Program-made: the position numbers and the translations under genes
Source: Corynebacterium humireducens NBRC 106098 = DSM 45392
GTDB taxonomy: Bacteria > Actinomycetota > Actinomycetes > Mycobacteriales > Mycobacteriaceae
Assembly (NCBI RefSeq): GCF_000819445.1
Contig: NZ_CP005286.1
Span: 2,356,001-2,420,000, forward strand
Reading direction: 5' to 3'
DNA: 64,000 bases
The notes under the pieces: model-generated
Told to the model about the DNA's origin: nothing
Databases searched by the model: none
The model's input: only the letters and a program-made list of their open reading frames with translations
Part shown: positions 8,695 through 16,251 of the stretch, piece after piece
How positions within the stretch are numbered: the first letter of the stretch is position 1
How the letters are laid out: every line of letters starts with the position of its first letter

Positions 8695-9365
8695 CAGAGC
8701 GCCACCTGGTTCACCAGCACCAGAGTCAGGTCGTTGCGACCGGCGGTGTTCTCCGGGAGGAAGCCCTCGTACTCGCGGGCGACGCCGCCGAGGCGGTCGG
8801 CGAGCTCCCGCGCCCGCTGCTCCGCGGCGGCGTTGCCGGGCTGGAAGAAGACGGTGGTCTCCGGGAGGATGTGGTCCGCCAGGTTGCCGACCTCCCCGAC
8901 CTCGAAACCGTCCTCCCGCAGGCGGTCCGCGACCTGCGCGGCCAGGTTCGGCACCGTCGAGTTGTTGAGCACGTTGAGGCGCTCCGGCTCCGGGGCGGGA
9001 GCGGGGCGGGGCGCCGGGGGCTGCTGCTTCTCGACGTCCCCCTCCTCCCGCGCCTCGGCATCGGCTGCATCGTCGGCGGCGTCGGCAGCGGCGGTGTCAC
9101 GGTCCGCCTCCGGGGAGGCGGACCGGCCGGGTGCGGTGGCCACGGCCGTGGTGTCCGCAGAGGTGGCGCTGCCCGCGCCGTCGGTGGTGTCCGACGAGTT
9201 CTGCGTCGAGGCGTAGAGGCCCCACATCGCCAGCAGCACAGCGACGGCGATGAGCACCATCGCCAGCCCGCGCAGCGGGAGTCCCGAACTGGACTGATTC
9301 TCCGGATTCACATTGGTCACAGTAGTCACTCTAGCTTTCGGTGTGTCCTGTGTCTCCGTCGCCAC
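8694..9365 (-). CDS. Membrane-anchored protein with LytR C-terminal (LytR_C) domain
   Basis: The predicted protein has 223 aa: a short polar N-terminus, one membrane helix ([19 protein letters not shown]), a low-complexity Asp/Ala/Glu linker, a Pro-rich stretch, and a C-terminal domain of about 85 residues beginning [14 protein letters not shown]. That last part is the LytR_C fold found after LCP cell-wall ligases; here there is no LCP domain, so it may modulate wall glycopolymer attachment. The GTG at 9365 has GGGAGG 6 nt before it, while an alternative start upstream lacks a good site. It overlaps the DUF3263 gene by 35 nt and the next gene by 3 nt. Confidence 0.82.
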   Translation of the reverse strand: MATETQDTPKARVTTVTNVNPENQSSSGLPLRGLAMVLIAVAVLLAMWGLYASTQNSSDTTDGAGSATSADTTAVATAPGRSASPEADRDTAAADAADDAADAEAREEGDVEKQQPPAPRPAPAPEPERLNVLNNSTVPNLAAQVADRLREDGFEVGEVGNLADHILPETTVFFQPGNAAAEQRARELADRLGGVAREYEGFLPENTAGRNDLTLVLVNQVAL

Positions 9366-9600
9366 GCGCCGCCTCCCTCTCAATTGCCCGCCGGTCGCGG
9401 ATACGCCGCAACCGGGCCAGCAGCACCGGGTGGGAGGCCATGGCCGCGGGGACGTCGATAAGCAGATTGAGGCGCTGATAGTAACGGACCGGGCTCATCC
9501 CGAGCTCCGCGCGGATGAGCTCCTCCTTCGCGCCGGCCGAACGCGGGGCACGCTCCTCGAAGTCGAGGAGGCGGGCATCGGATTCACTCAGGTCGGACAT
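9331..9600 (-). CDS. DUF3263 family small protein
   Basis: An 89-residue protein, MSDLSESDARLLDFEERAPR at the start, then KEELIRAELGMSPVRYYQRL. This is the actinobacterial DUF3263 family, with a helix-turn-helix-like middle (G-M-S-P-V-R-Y-Y-Q-R-L-N) suggestive of DNA binding. It is first in the minus-strand operon with the LytR_C, GCS2 and hydrolase genes. I chose ATG 9600 because a TACAGT -10 box lies 6 nt before it, implying a leaderless message; ATG 9618 is in frame but would run into the opposing def start. Confidence 0.85.
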   Translation of the reverse strand: MSDLSESDARLLDFEERAPRSAGAKEELIRAELGMSPVRYYQRLNLLIDVPAAMASHPVLLARLRRIRDRRAIEREAARGDGDTGHTES

Positions 9601-9603
9601 GCC

Positions 9604-9612
9604 TAAACTGTA
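9604..9612. promoter_or_regulatory. Overlapping divergent -10 elements for def (+) and the DUF3263 operon (-)
   Basis: The two start codons (9600 minus, 9617 plus) are 16 bp apart. On the plus strand TAAACT (9604-9609) lies 7 nt before ATG 9617. On the minus strand TACAGT (complement of 9607-9612) lies 6 nt before ATG 9600. The two hexamers share three base pairs, so this is a bidirectional core promoter producing two leaderless mRNAs. Confidence 0.75.
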
Positions 9613-9616
9613 GGCC

Positions 9617-10201
9617 ATGACGATCCGACCGATTGTGATCCACGGCGACCCCGTGCTGCACAACCCCACCAGCCCCGTCGACCCCGCGGACATCCCGGGC
9701 GAGGAGATCCAGACCCTCATCGCCGACATGTACGAGACGATGGACGCGGCCAACGGAGTGGGGCTGGCGGCGAACCAGGTGGGTGTGGGCAGGCGCCTGT
9801 TCGTGTACGACTGCCCCGACGACGACGGGGTCCGGCACAAGGGCTGCGTGATCAACCCCGTGCTCGAGACCTCCGAGATCCCCGAGACCATGCCCGCCGA
9901 CGACGGCTCCGAGGACGAGGGCTGCCTCTCCGTCCCCGGCGAGGGCTGGCCCACCGGCCGCGCCGACTGGGCGAAGGTGACCGGACTCGACGCCGACGGC
10001 AACGAGATCGAGGTCGAGGGCACCGGCTTCTTCGCCCGCTGCCTCCAGCACGAGGTCGGCCACCTCGACGGCTTCCTCTACACCGACGTGCTCATCGGCC
10101 GCTACAGGCGCCAGGCGAAGAAGGCCATCAAGGCGAACGGGTGGACCGAACCCGGACTGACCTGGATGCCCGGCGAGGTCGAGGACCCCTTCGGGCACTA
10201 G
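9617..10201 (+). CDS. def: Peptide deformylase
   Basis: This 194-residue enzyme removes the formyl group from nascent N-terminal methionine in the cytoplasm. All three family motifs are present: [10 protein letters not shown] (motif 1), EGCLSVPG (motif 2, metal Cys) and QHEVGHLDG (motif 3, HExxH metal site). The N-terminus [14 protein letters not shown] is standard. It has its own leaderless promoter and its TAG directly abuts the ATG of the next gene, so the two are co-translated. Confidence 0.97.
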   Translation: MTIRPIVIHGDPVLHNPTSPVDPADIPGEEIQTLIADMYETMDAANGVGLAANQVGVGRRLFVYDCPDDDGVRHKGCVINPVLETSEIPETMPADDGSEDEGCLSVPGEGWPTGRADWAKVTGLDADGNEIEVEGTGFFARCLQHEVGHLDGFLYTDVLIGRYRRQAKKAIKANGWTEPGLTWMPGEVEDPFGH

Positions 10202-11221
10202 ATGGGCATCTTCCGCTCCGACGACGTGGCCGTCGGCGACCGCATCGTCGTCCGCCGCCTCCTGCCCGACACACCCGGGCACCTCACCGACATCATCGGG
10301 CACGTGGTGAACGTCTCGCCGCTGGTCGTACGCCCGCAGCTGGTCGGCGGCCTCGAATCCACGGCGGAGGCGGTGGAGATCCCCGCGGAGCTCATCAAGG
10401 TGGTGCGGAAGCTCTCGCCGCGCCGCATCCGCAACTCGGACATCCGCGCCGTGGAGGTCGCCACCGCCAAGGCCTTCCCCGGCATCGAGCACACCTGGAC
10501 CACCGACGGCCAGTGGCTCATGCGCGCCGGCGACGGCATCACCGAGCGCTCCAACTCCGCCGCCCCGCTGGGCCGTTCCGCCGGTTTCGGCACGGTCCCG
10601 CTCGCGGAGCTCCGTGAGTTCTACGCCCGCCACGACCTGCCCGTGAAGGTGCTCATCCCGGAGCGCATCGGCGCCCCCGCCGAGAAGCTCGTGGAGACCG
10701 GCGGGTGGCGGCTCGGCCCGGAGATCATCGTGATGACCCGTCCCCTCGCCGATCTCCACCTGAAGGAGGAACGGTCGCTGGTCCCGGAGCTCGAGTTCCG
10801 CCTCGACGCCCAACCCGACGCCGACTGGCTGGCGCTGTACAACTTCCGCGGTCAGCCGCTGCCGGTCGAGGCGCTGCGCCTGCTGCAGGACCAGATCGAC
10901 GGGGAGATGGGCTTCGGCCGCCTGCTCACCGCCGCCGGCGAGACCGTCGCCATCACGCGCGGCACGCTCACGGCCTCGGAGGACGGGCGGTTCTGGCTCG
11001 GCTACTCCGCCGTGGAGGTCGCCACCGCCCACCGCCGCCGCGGCCTGGGCACCCGGCTCGGCGCCGAGATGCTGGCGTGGGGCGCGGCGTCCGGCGCCAC
11101 CGATGCGTACCTGCAGGTCATCGCGTCCAACGCGGCCGGCCGCGCGCTGTACGCCAAGCTCGGGTTCATCGAGCACCACCGCCACCGCTACGCACGCCTC
11201 GAGGAGCCGACGGAGGGCTGA
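10202..11221 (+). CDS. GNAT acetyltransferase, probable Cg3035-type N-acetylglutamate synthase
   Basis: The C-terminal 140 residues of this 339-aa protein form a GNAT fold. The acetyl-CoA site reads VEVATAHRRRGLGTRLGAEM and is followed by ASNAAGRALYAKLGF. The N-terminal 190 residues form a separate barrel-like region without a familiar domain. In C. glutamicum a GNAT protein beside def (Cg3035) was shown to be a non-classical N-acetylglutamate synthase, the first step of arginine synthesis. Length, domain order and the neighbours def and xthA fit that gene, but orthology is inferred from memory of gene order, not from alignment. Confidence 0.65.
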   Translation: MGIFRSDDVAVGDRIVVRRLLPDTPGHLTDIIGHVVNVSPLVVRPQLVGGLESTAEAVEIPAELIKVVRKLSPRRIRNSDIRAVEVATAKAFPGIEHTWTTDGQWLMRAGDGITERSNSAAPLGRSAGFGTVPLAELREFYARHDLPVKVLIPERIGAPAEKLVETGGWRLGPEIIVMTRPLADLHLKEERSLVPELEFRLDAQPDADWLALYNFRGQPLPVEALRLLQDQIDGEMGFGRLLTAAGETVAITRGTLTASEDGRFWLGYSAVEVATAHRRRGLGTRLGAEMLAWGAASGATDAYLQVIASNAAGRALYAKLGFIEHHRHRYARLEEPTEG

Positions 11222-11268
11222 GCCGGGGAACCGACCACCTGGCCCTCGACGTGACGCCCGGCCGGACC

Positions 11269-11308
11269 TAGACTGTGACGTGGACCACTTGGTGCCCGTT
11301 ACGTCACA
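11269..11308 (+). promoter_or_regulatory. Promoter and possible operator of the AraC-type regulator gene
   Basis: A TAGACT -10-like box at 11269-11274 runs into an inverted repeat, TGTGACGT (11274-11281) and ACGTCACA (11301-11308), separated by 19 nt. The repeat covers the expected transcription start, a position suited to repression, perhaps by the AraC protein itself. Confidence 0.4.
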
Positions 11309-11348
11309 CACAACGGTTCCCGCCCCTCCGTCAGCCCGAGGACCCTCC

Positions 11349-12101
11349 ATGAGCCCCTCCCGGCCCAGCCCCGCCCTGCTCGACCCGCGGCTGCTGCGCG
11401 CCGTCACCGACCTCATCCACTCGTCCGCGCTGCCCACCCTCACCGTCACCGACCTCGCCGACCACGTCGGCTACAGCCCCCACCACTTCAGCCGCATCTT
11501 CCACGCCACGGTCGGCCTCAGCCCCGGGCAGTTCCTCGCCGGTGCACGCATCGACGCCGCCAAGAGATTGCTGCTCGGCGGCACCGACGCGGTCATCGAC
11601 ATCGCGACGGCCGTCGGCTTCGACTCCCCCTCCAGCTTCACCCGCCGTTTCCGGACCACGGTCGGCACCACCCCCGGGGCCCTGCGCACCCTCGCCGACG
11701 ACCTCGCGGAGACCACCCTGACCCCGGTGGCCGTCGGCGACCCCCGCCAACCTCCCGTCCACGTCACCCTCGACCTGCCCGCCGCCCTGCGGCCCGCCGC
11801 GGAGGTGGCGGTGTGGATCGGGTGGTTCCCCCGCCCGGTCCCCTTCGGGCTGCCCGGCAGCGGACGGATGATCCTCGGGGTCAGCGACCTCGTACTCCCC
11901 CTCCACCCGGGGCACCCGTGGCTGCTCGGGCTCGTCGTCCCCCGGCACGCGTCGCCGGAGGAGCTGCTCACCCCCGAGGCACCCGTCTTCGCGCTGCACC
12001 CGCTGCCCGTGACCGGCCCCGGCGCACTGACCCTCCACTTCCGGCTGGCCGCCACCCACACGCCACCCATGCTGTCGGCCCTCCCGGCGCGCGTGCCGTA
12101 G
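11349..12101 (+). CDS. AraC-family transcriptional regulator with N-terminal DNA-binding domain
   Basis: The protein has 250 aa. Residues about 10-115 carry two helix-turn-helix motifs of the AraC/XylS type (LTVTDLADHVGYSPHHFSRI and IDIATAVGFDSPSSFTRRFR). The remaining 130 residues are a Pro/Leu-rich ligand-type domain of unknown specificity. Most AraC proteins carry the DNA-binding part at the C-terminus; here it comes first, as in Rob/SoxS-like fusions. GAGGACC precedes the ATG at 11349. An inverted repeat lies 41 nt upstream. Confidence 0.85.
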   Translation: MSPSRPSPALLDPRLLRAVTDLIHSSALPTLTVTDLADHVGYSPHHFSRIFHATVGLSPGQFLAGARIDAAKRLLLGGTDAVIDIATAVGFDSPSSFTRRFRTTVGTTPGALRTLADDLAETTLTPVAVGDPRQPPVHVTLDLPAALRPAAEVAVWIGWFPRPVPFGLPGSGRMILGVSDLVLPLHPGHPWLLGLVVPRHASPEELLTPEAPVFALHPLPVTGPGALTLHFRLAATHTPPMLSALPARVP

Positions 12102-12157
12102 ACCGCCGCACTGCGGAGGAGCGCACGTTCGGACACACACGCCCCGCCGGACAGCCC

Positions 12158-12163
12158 TAGACT
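12158..12163 (+). promoter_or_regulatory. -10 box (TAGACT) of the VOC-family gene
   Basis: TAGACT lies 53 nt upstream of ATG 12217, predicting a leader of about 45 nt that contains AAGGAGCC as ribosome-binding site. Confidence 0.45.
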
Positions 12164-12216
12164 TCAGAGCGTGTCCCAGCACACATCCTGACCCGACACC
12201 TTCAAGGAGCCACACC

Positions 12217-12636
12217 ATGTCCATGCAGTTCAGCGCCAGCCTCTCCTTCCCCGGCAACGCCGCCGAGGCGTTCCGCCACTACCACTCCATCTTCGGCGGC
12301 GAGCTCGAGTTGCTCACCTACGGCGACATGCCCATGGAGGGCCTGCCCTTCGAGCCGCGCGCCGACGCCGTCGCCCACGCCACCCTCAACTCCGGCACCC
12401 TGAGCATCGCTGGCGGCGACGCCATGGAGGAGAACGCTCCCGCCCTCACCTCCGACGTCTACTCCCTCCTCCTCCAGTTCGACTCCGTGGCGGAGGCGCA
12501 GGGGATCATCGACAGGCTTGTCGACGCCGGCGGCGAGGTCGTCATGCCCTTCGAGCCCGCCCCGTGGGGCGACACCTACGGCCAGGTCCGTGACCGGTTC
12601 GGCGTCCTGTGGATGGTCAACGCCACGGAGGGCTGA
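12217..12636 (+). CDS. VOC superfamily (PhnB/glyoxalase-like) protein
   Basis: This 139-residue protein has the PhnB-like layout: ASLSFPGNAAEAFRHYHSIF, then GDAMEENAPALTSDVYSLLL, and the end GDTYGQVRDRFGVLWMVN, which is characteristic (D-x-F-G-x-x-W). Family members have vicinal-oxygen-chelate folds; many PhnB-like proteins have no assigned reaction. A good ribosome site (AAGGAGCC) precedes the ATG. It sits alone between the AraC regulator and xthA. Confidence 0.85.
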   Translation: MSMQFSASLSFPGNAAEAFRHYHSIFGGELELLTYGDMPMEGLPFEPRADAVAHATLNSGTLSIAGGDAMEENAPALTSDVYSLLLQFDSVAEAQGIIDRLVDAGGEVVMPFEPAPWGDTYGQVRDRFGVLWMVNATEG

Positions 12637-12644
12637 GCCGCGAC

Positions 12645-12650
12645 TAGGGT
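12645..12650 (+). promoter_or_regulatory. Leaderless -10 box of xthA
   Basis: TAGGGT ends 7 nt before ATG 12658, and no Shine-Dalgarno sequence is present. This supports start at 12658 rather than the in-frame ATG 9 nt upstream. Confidence 0.65.
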
Positions 12651-12657
12651 GTACGGC

Positions 12658-13479
12658 ATGCGCATCGTCTCCTGGAACGTCAACTCCGTGCGCACGCGCG
12701 CGGACCGGATCGTGGATTTCCTCAGCCGTCACGATGTGGACGTCCTGGGGATCCAGGAGACGAAGTGCACCGACGCCCAGTTCCCCTACTCCGTGTTCGA
12801 GGCCGCCGGCTACGAGGTCGCCCACGCGGGCACCAACCAGTGGAACGGCGTGGCGATCGTGTCACGGGTGGGGCTCGCGGACGTCGAGAAGCACTTTCCC
12901 GGACAGCCGGGCTTCGACAAGGACCCGCACAACGAGCAGATCGTGGAGTCCCGCGCCATCGGCGCGACCTGCGGCGGCGTCCGGGTGTGGAGCCTGTACG
13001 TGCCCAACGGCCGGGAGATCGCGGACCCGCACTACGACTACAAACTGCGCTGGCTCTACAACCTGGGCTTCCACGTGGAGAACTCCCTGCGGGAGGACCC
13101 GCACCAGAAGACCGTCTACCTGGGTGACTTCAACATCGCCCCCCGCGACGAGGACGTGTGGAACATCGACTTCTTCGCCGGGAAGACGCACGTCACCGAG
13201 CCGGAGAGGATCGTCTTCGAGGGGCTTATCGAGGCCGGTCTCACCGAGGTGACCCGTCCGCTCACCGAGCAGCGCTTCACCTACTGGGACTACAAGGGTT
13301 TCCGGTTCCAGAAGGGCGAGGGCATGCGGATCGACTTCCAGCTGGCCACCCCGGAGCTGGCGCGGATGGCGGCCCACGCGTTCATCGACGTCGAGGAGCG
13401 GGCCGGGAAGGGCGCGTCGGACCATGCGCCCGTCGTGGTGGACTACGTGGAGAAGGCCACGTTCGACGAGGTGCGCTGA
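12658..13479 (+). CDS. xthA: Exodeoxyribonuclease III
   Basis: This 273-residue AP endonuclease/3'-exonuclease acts in base-excision repair. Catalytic motifs of the EEP superfamily are clear: MRIVSWNVNSVR (Asn), LGIQETKC (metal Glu), YVPNGRE (Tyr region), YLGDFNIAP (Asp/Asn) and GKGASDHAPVVVDY (terminal Asp-His). Length is normal. The start is set by the leaderless promoter. The cls GTG follows the stop by 5 nt, so the two probably share a transcript. Confidence 0.96.
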   Translation: MRIVSWNVNSVRTRADRIVDFLSRHDVDVLGIQETKCTDAQFPYSVFEAAGYEVAHAGTNQWNGVAIVSRVGLADVEKHFPGQPGFDKDPHNEQIVESRAIGATCGGVRVWSLYVPNGREIADPHYDYKLRWLYNLGFHVENSLREDPHQKTVYLGDFNIAPRDEDVWNIDFFAGKTHVTEPERIVFEGLIEAGLTEVTRPLTEQRFTYWDYKGFRFQKGEGMRIDFQLATPELARMAAHAFIDVEERAGKGASDHAPVVVDYVEKATFDEVR

Positions 13480-13484
13480 CGCCC

Positions 13485-14966
13485 GTGACTCTCGCCCTCG
13501 ACCTCAACACCTGGCAGCTGATCGGCCTCATCGTCGACTACTCCATCAAGATCCTGGCGATCGGTCTGGTGCCGGAGGGTCGTCGTCCGAGCTCCTCCAC
13601 CGCGTGGCTGCTCGCCATTCTGCTGCTGCCCTTCATCGGGCTGCCGCTGTTCCTGCTCATGGGTTCGCCGTACATCAACCGGCGTCGCCACCGCATCCAG
13701 CGGGAGGCGAACGTGATGATCGAGGACGTCCAGTCCCACATCCCCGACTGGCCGGAGGGCAGCGGCCTGCGCCCGGAGGTGCAGTCCGTCATCCGGCTCA
13801 ACCGGCGGCTGACCAACCTGCCGGCGGTCGTCGGCCACAACCGTGGCGTGTACGGCGACTACGAGGAGACCATCCGCCGGATGGCCGCCGCGGTGGATGA
13901 GGCCCAGCACCACGTCCACGTCGAGATCTACATCACCGCCTGGGACGACACCACCGACGTGTTCTTCCGTGCGCTGGAACGGGCCGTGCAGCGGGGCGTG
14001 AAGGTGCGCTACCTCTTCGACCAGATCGGCTCACTCAAGTACCCCGGCTACTTCCGGCTGGGCCGCCGGCTGACGGAGATCGGCGTCGACTGGCACCTCA
14101 TGCTCCCGCTGAAGCCGTGGCTGCTCAAGTTCCGTCGCCCGGACCTGCGTAACCACCGCAAGCTGCTCATCATCGACAGCCGCATCGGTTTCATGGGCTC
14201 CATCAACATGATCGACCGCTCCTACCTCCTCAGCGCCAACCAGCGGAAGGGTCGGCAGTGGATCGACTCGATGGTGGAGGTCAGCGGCCCCATCGTCGCG
14301 TCCATGGAGTTCATGTTCGCCGTGGACTGGTACGCGGAGACCAATGAGCTGCTCGACCCGGAGCCGCCGCGCGAGGACCCGGGGCTTTCCGGCCCGGAGG
14401 ACGAGAACATCATCCAGCTCGTCCCCTCCGGCCCCGGCTACACCACGGAACCGAACCTGCGGATGTTCAACTCGATCGTCCACATGGCACAGCACCGTCT
14501 CGTGCTGTGCTCCCCCTACTTCATCCCCGACGAGTCGCTGCTCGAGGCAGTCACCTCGGCCTGCTACCGCGGGGTGCAGGTGGATCTGCTGGTCTCCGAG
14601 CAGTCGGACCAGTTCATGGTCCACCACGCGCAGTCCTCGTACTACCAGGTGCTCCTCGAGGCGGGCGTGCGGATCCACCTCTTCCCCGCCCCGTACGTGC
14701 TGCACTCGAAGTTCAACATCGCGGACCCGGGTTCCGTGAACTCGGTGGGCACCGTCGGCTCCTCCAACATGGACATGCGCAGCTTCGGCCTCAACTACGA
14801 GGCCACGCTGATGATCGCCCGGGGCAACCTCCTCGACGAGCTCATGGAGCTTGCCGACGCCTACCTCGCCGTCTCCCGCCGCCTCACCCTGGAGGAGTGG
14901 AACGACAGGAGCTTCCTGCGCCGCTACGTGGACAACGTCATGAAGCTGACGTCGGCGCTGCAGTAG
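13485..14966 (+). CDS. cls: Cardiolipin synthase (phospholipase D superfamily)
   Basis: A 493-residue membrane enzyme that joins two phosphatidylglycerols into cardiolipin. Two N-terminal membrane helices (WQLIGLIVDYSIKILAIGL; WLLAILLLPFIGLPLFLLMG) precede two PLD domains with HxKxxxxD motifs: NHRKLLIIDSRIGFMGSINM and LHSKFNIADPGSVNSVGTVG. The GTG at 13485 is 5 nt after the xthA stop; no strong ribosome site is seen, so coupling is likely. Its last 29 nt overlap the 3' end of the convergent MFS gene. Confidence 0.95.
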   Translation: MTLALDLNTWQLIGLIVDYSIKILAIGLVPEGRRPSSSTAWLLAILLLPFIGLPLFLLMGSPYINRRRHRIQREANVMIEDVQSHIPDWPEGSGLRPEVQSVIRLNRRLTNLPAVVGHNRGVYGDYEETIRRMAAAVDEAQHHVHVEIYITAWDDTTDVFFRALERAVQRGVKVRYLFDQIGSLKYPGYFRLGRRLTEIGVDWHLMLPLKPWLLKFRRPDLRNHRKLLIIDSRIGFMGSINMIDRSYLLSANQRKGRQWIDSMVEVSGPIVASMEFMFAVDWYAETNELLDPEPPREDPGLSGPEDENIIQLVPSGPGYTTEPNLRMFNSIVHMAQHRLVLCSPYFIPDESLLEAVTSACYRGVQVDLLVSEQSDQFMVHHAQSSYYQVLLEAGVRIHLFPAPYVLHSKFNIADPGSVNSVGTVGSSNMDMRSFGLNYEATLMIARGNLLDELMELADAYLAVSRRLTLEEWNDRSFLRRYVDNVMKLTSALQ

Positions 14967-16152
14967 CGCGCCCGGCGTACAGGGCCCCGGCCGTCGCCAC
15001 GAGGGAGCACGCCACCATGCCGACGGCCATGGTGAGGCCGGGGTTCCCGCCCAGTCCCATGAGGGGGCTGACCAGACCGGCGACGCCGAACTGGGTGAAG
15101 CCCATGAGCGCGGACGCGGAGCCCGCCCGCGCGCGGACCAACCCGGTGCCCAGGGCGGTGGAGTTGCCCATGATGATGCTGATCTGGGAGACCCCGAGGA
15201 ACAGCAGCGGCAGGATGAGCCAGGCGGTGGGGTGAAACAGCACGGTGGGCACGAGGAGGGCGGCCGTGACCACCTGCACGCCGAGGCCGGTGAGCAGGAT
15301 CCGGTGGGTGGGGAACCTGCCGATGAGCCGGGCGTTGAGCATGCTGCCCCCGATGATGCCGACCCCGTTGAACGCGAACACGAGGGCGTAGACCTGCGGG
15401 GACATGCCCAGCTCCTCCTGCATGAGGAAGGGGGAGGCGGAGATGTAGCAGAACATCGTCGTGAAGCCGAAGGTGAAGCTCACCAGGTAGCCCCGGTAGC
15501 CGCGGCTGGCCAGGACGAAACGGTAGTTGTCGAGGATGCCGCGCACCGTGGCGGGGCTGCGCTCCTCCGGGGGCCGGGACTCGCGGATGGCGCCCACGAC
15601 GACGAGCAGCTGGACGGCGGCCAGACCGGCGAGGATCCAGAAGAGGCCGCGCCAGCCGAGAGGGTCCGCGAGGAGCCCGCCGACCACGGGTGCGAGAACC
15701 GGCGCCACCCCCTGGATGGTCATGAGCAGGGCGAAGGCCCGGGCGGCGCGGTCCCCGGTCGCCAGGTCGGGGATGACGGCGCGGGAGAGCACGATCGCCG
15801 CCCCGGAGCCGAGCCCCTGGACGAGGCGCGCGGCGATGAGCATCCCGATGGTCGGGGCGAGCGCGGCGAGGACGGCGGCCACGCAGGCGACGGCGGTGCC
15901 CAGCAGCATGAGGCGGTGGCGGCCGAGGGCGTCGGACAGCGGTCCGATGAGGAGCTGCCCGAGGGCCAGACCGGCGAGGAAACCGGAGAGCGTGAGCTGC
16001 ACCATCGACTGGGTGGTCTGCAGGTCCTCGACGATCGCCGGGAACGCCGGCAGGTACATGTCCACGGAGAAGGGGGCCGACGCCGAGAGCAGCGCCAGCG
16101 CCATGAGCAGCGGCACCGTGAGCTGCTGCGGTGCCCGAGGTTGACGGTCCAT
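14938..16152 (-). CDS. MFS multidrug exporter of the Bcr/CflA family
   Basis: The predicted protein has 404 aa and 12 membrane helices. The beginning LLMALALLSASAPFSVDMYL and AFPAIVEDLQTTQSMVQLTL is the Bcr/CflA signature, followed by GPLSDALGRHRLMLLG (MFS motif A). Members export bicyclomycin, sulfonamides or other drugs with proton antiport; the substrate here is unknown. The start is ATG 16152, placed 7 nt after a TAGGGT -10 box (leaderless). Confidence 0.9.
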   Translation of the reverse strand: MDRQPRAPQQLTVPLLMALALLSASAPFSVDMYLPAFPAIVEDLQTTQSMVQLTLSGFLAGLALGQLLIGPLSDALGRHRLMLLGTAVACVAAVLAALAPTIGMLIAARLVQGLGSGAAIVLSRAVIPDLATGDRAARAFALLMTIQGVAPVLAPVVGGLLADPLGWRGLFWILAGLAAVQLLVVVGAIRESRPPEERSPATVRGILDNYRFVLASRGYRGYLVSFTFGFTTMFCYISASPFLMQEELGMSPQVYALVFAFNGVGIIGGSMLNARLIGRFPTHRILLTGLGVQVVTAALLVPTVLFHPTAWLILPLLFLGVSQISIIMGNSTALGTGLVRARAGSASALMGFTQFGVAGLVSPLMGLGGNPGLTMAVGMVACSLVATAGALYAGRATAAPTSAS

Positions 16153-16159
16153 TGCGGAC

Positions 16160-16165
16160 ACCCTA
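16160..16165 (-). promoter_or_regulatory. Leaderless -10 box of the MFS exporter gene
   Basis: On the minus strand TAGGGT ends 7 nt before ATG 16152, with no Shine-Dalgarno motif between. Confidence 0.65.
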
Positions 16166-16194
16166 GCGCAATGGTCATTTATTTCCGCCGGTGA

Positions 16195-16200
16195 TAGATT
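16195..16200 (+). promoter_or_regulatory. -10 box (TAGATT) of the Na/Pi symporter gene
   Basis: GATAGATT around 16193-16200 is the best plus-strand -10. It predicts a leader of about 45 nt containing AAGGGG (16240-16245), 6 nt before ATG 16252. It diverges from the MFS promoter 30 bp away. Confidence 0.45.
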
Positions 16201-16251
16201 CAGATGGACGCAGGTTGTCTTGAATATGTACGTGCAGTGAAGGGGCAAGTA

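Noticed and set aside
9584-11449. 620-residue minus-strand frame opposite def and the GNAT gene
   Set aside because: Low-complexity Gly/Val/Asp-rich shadow of two well-supported genes; no motif and no promoter.
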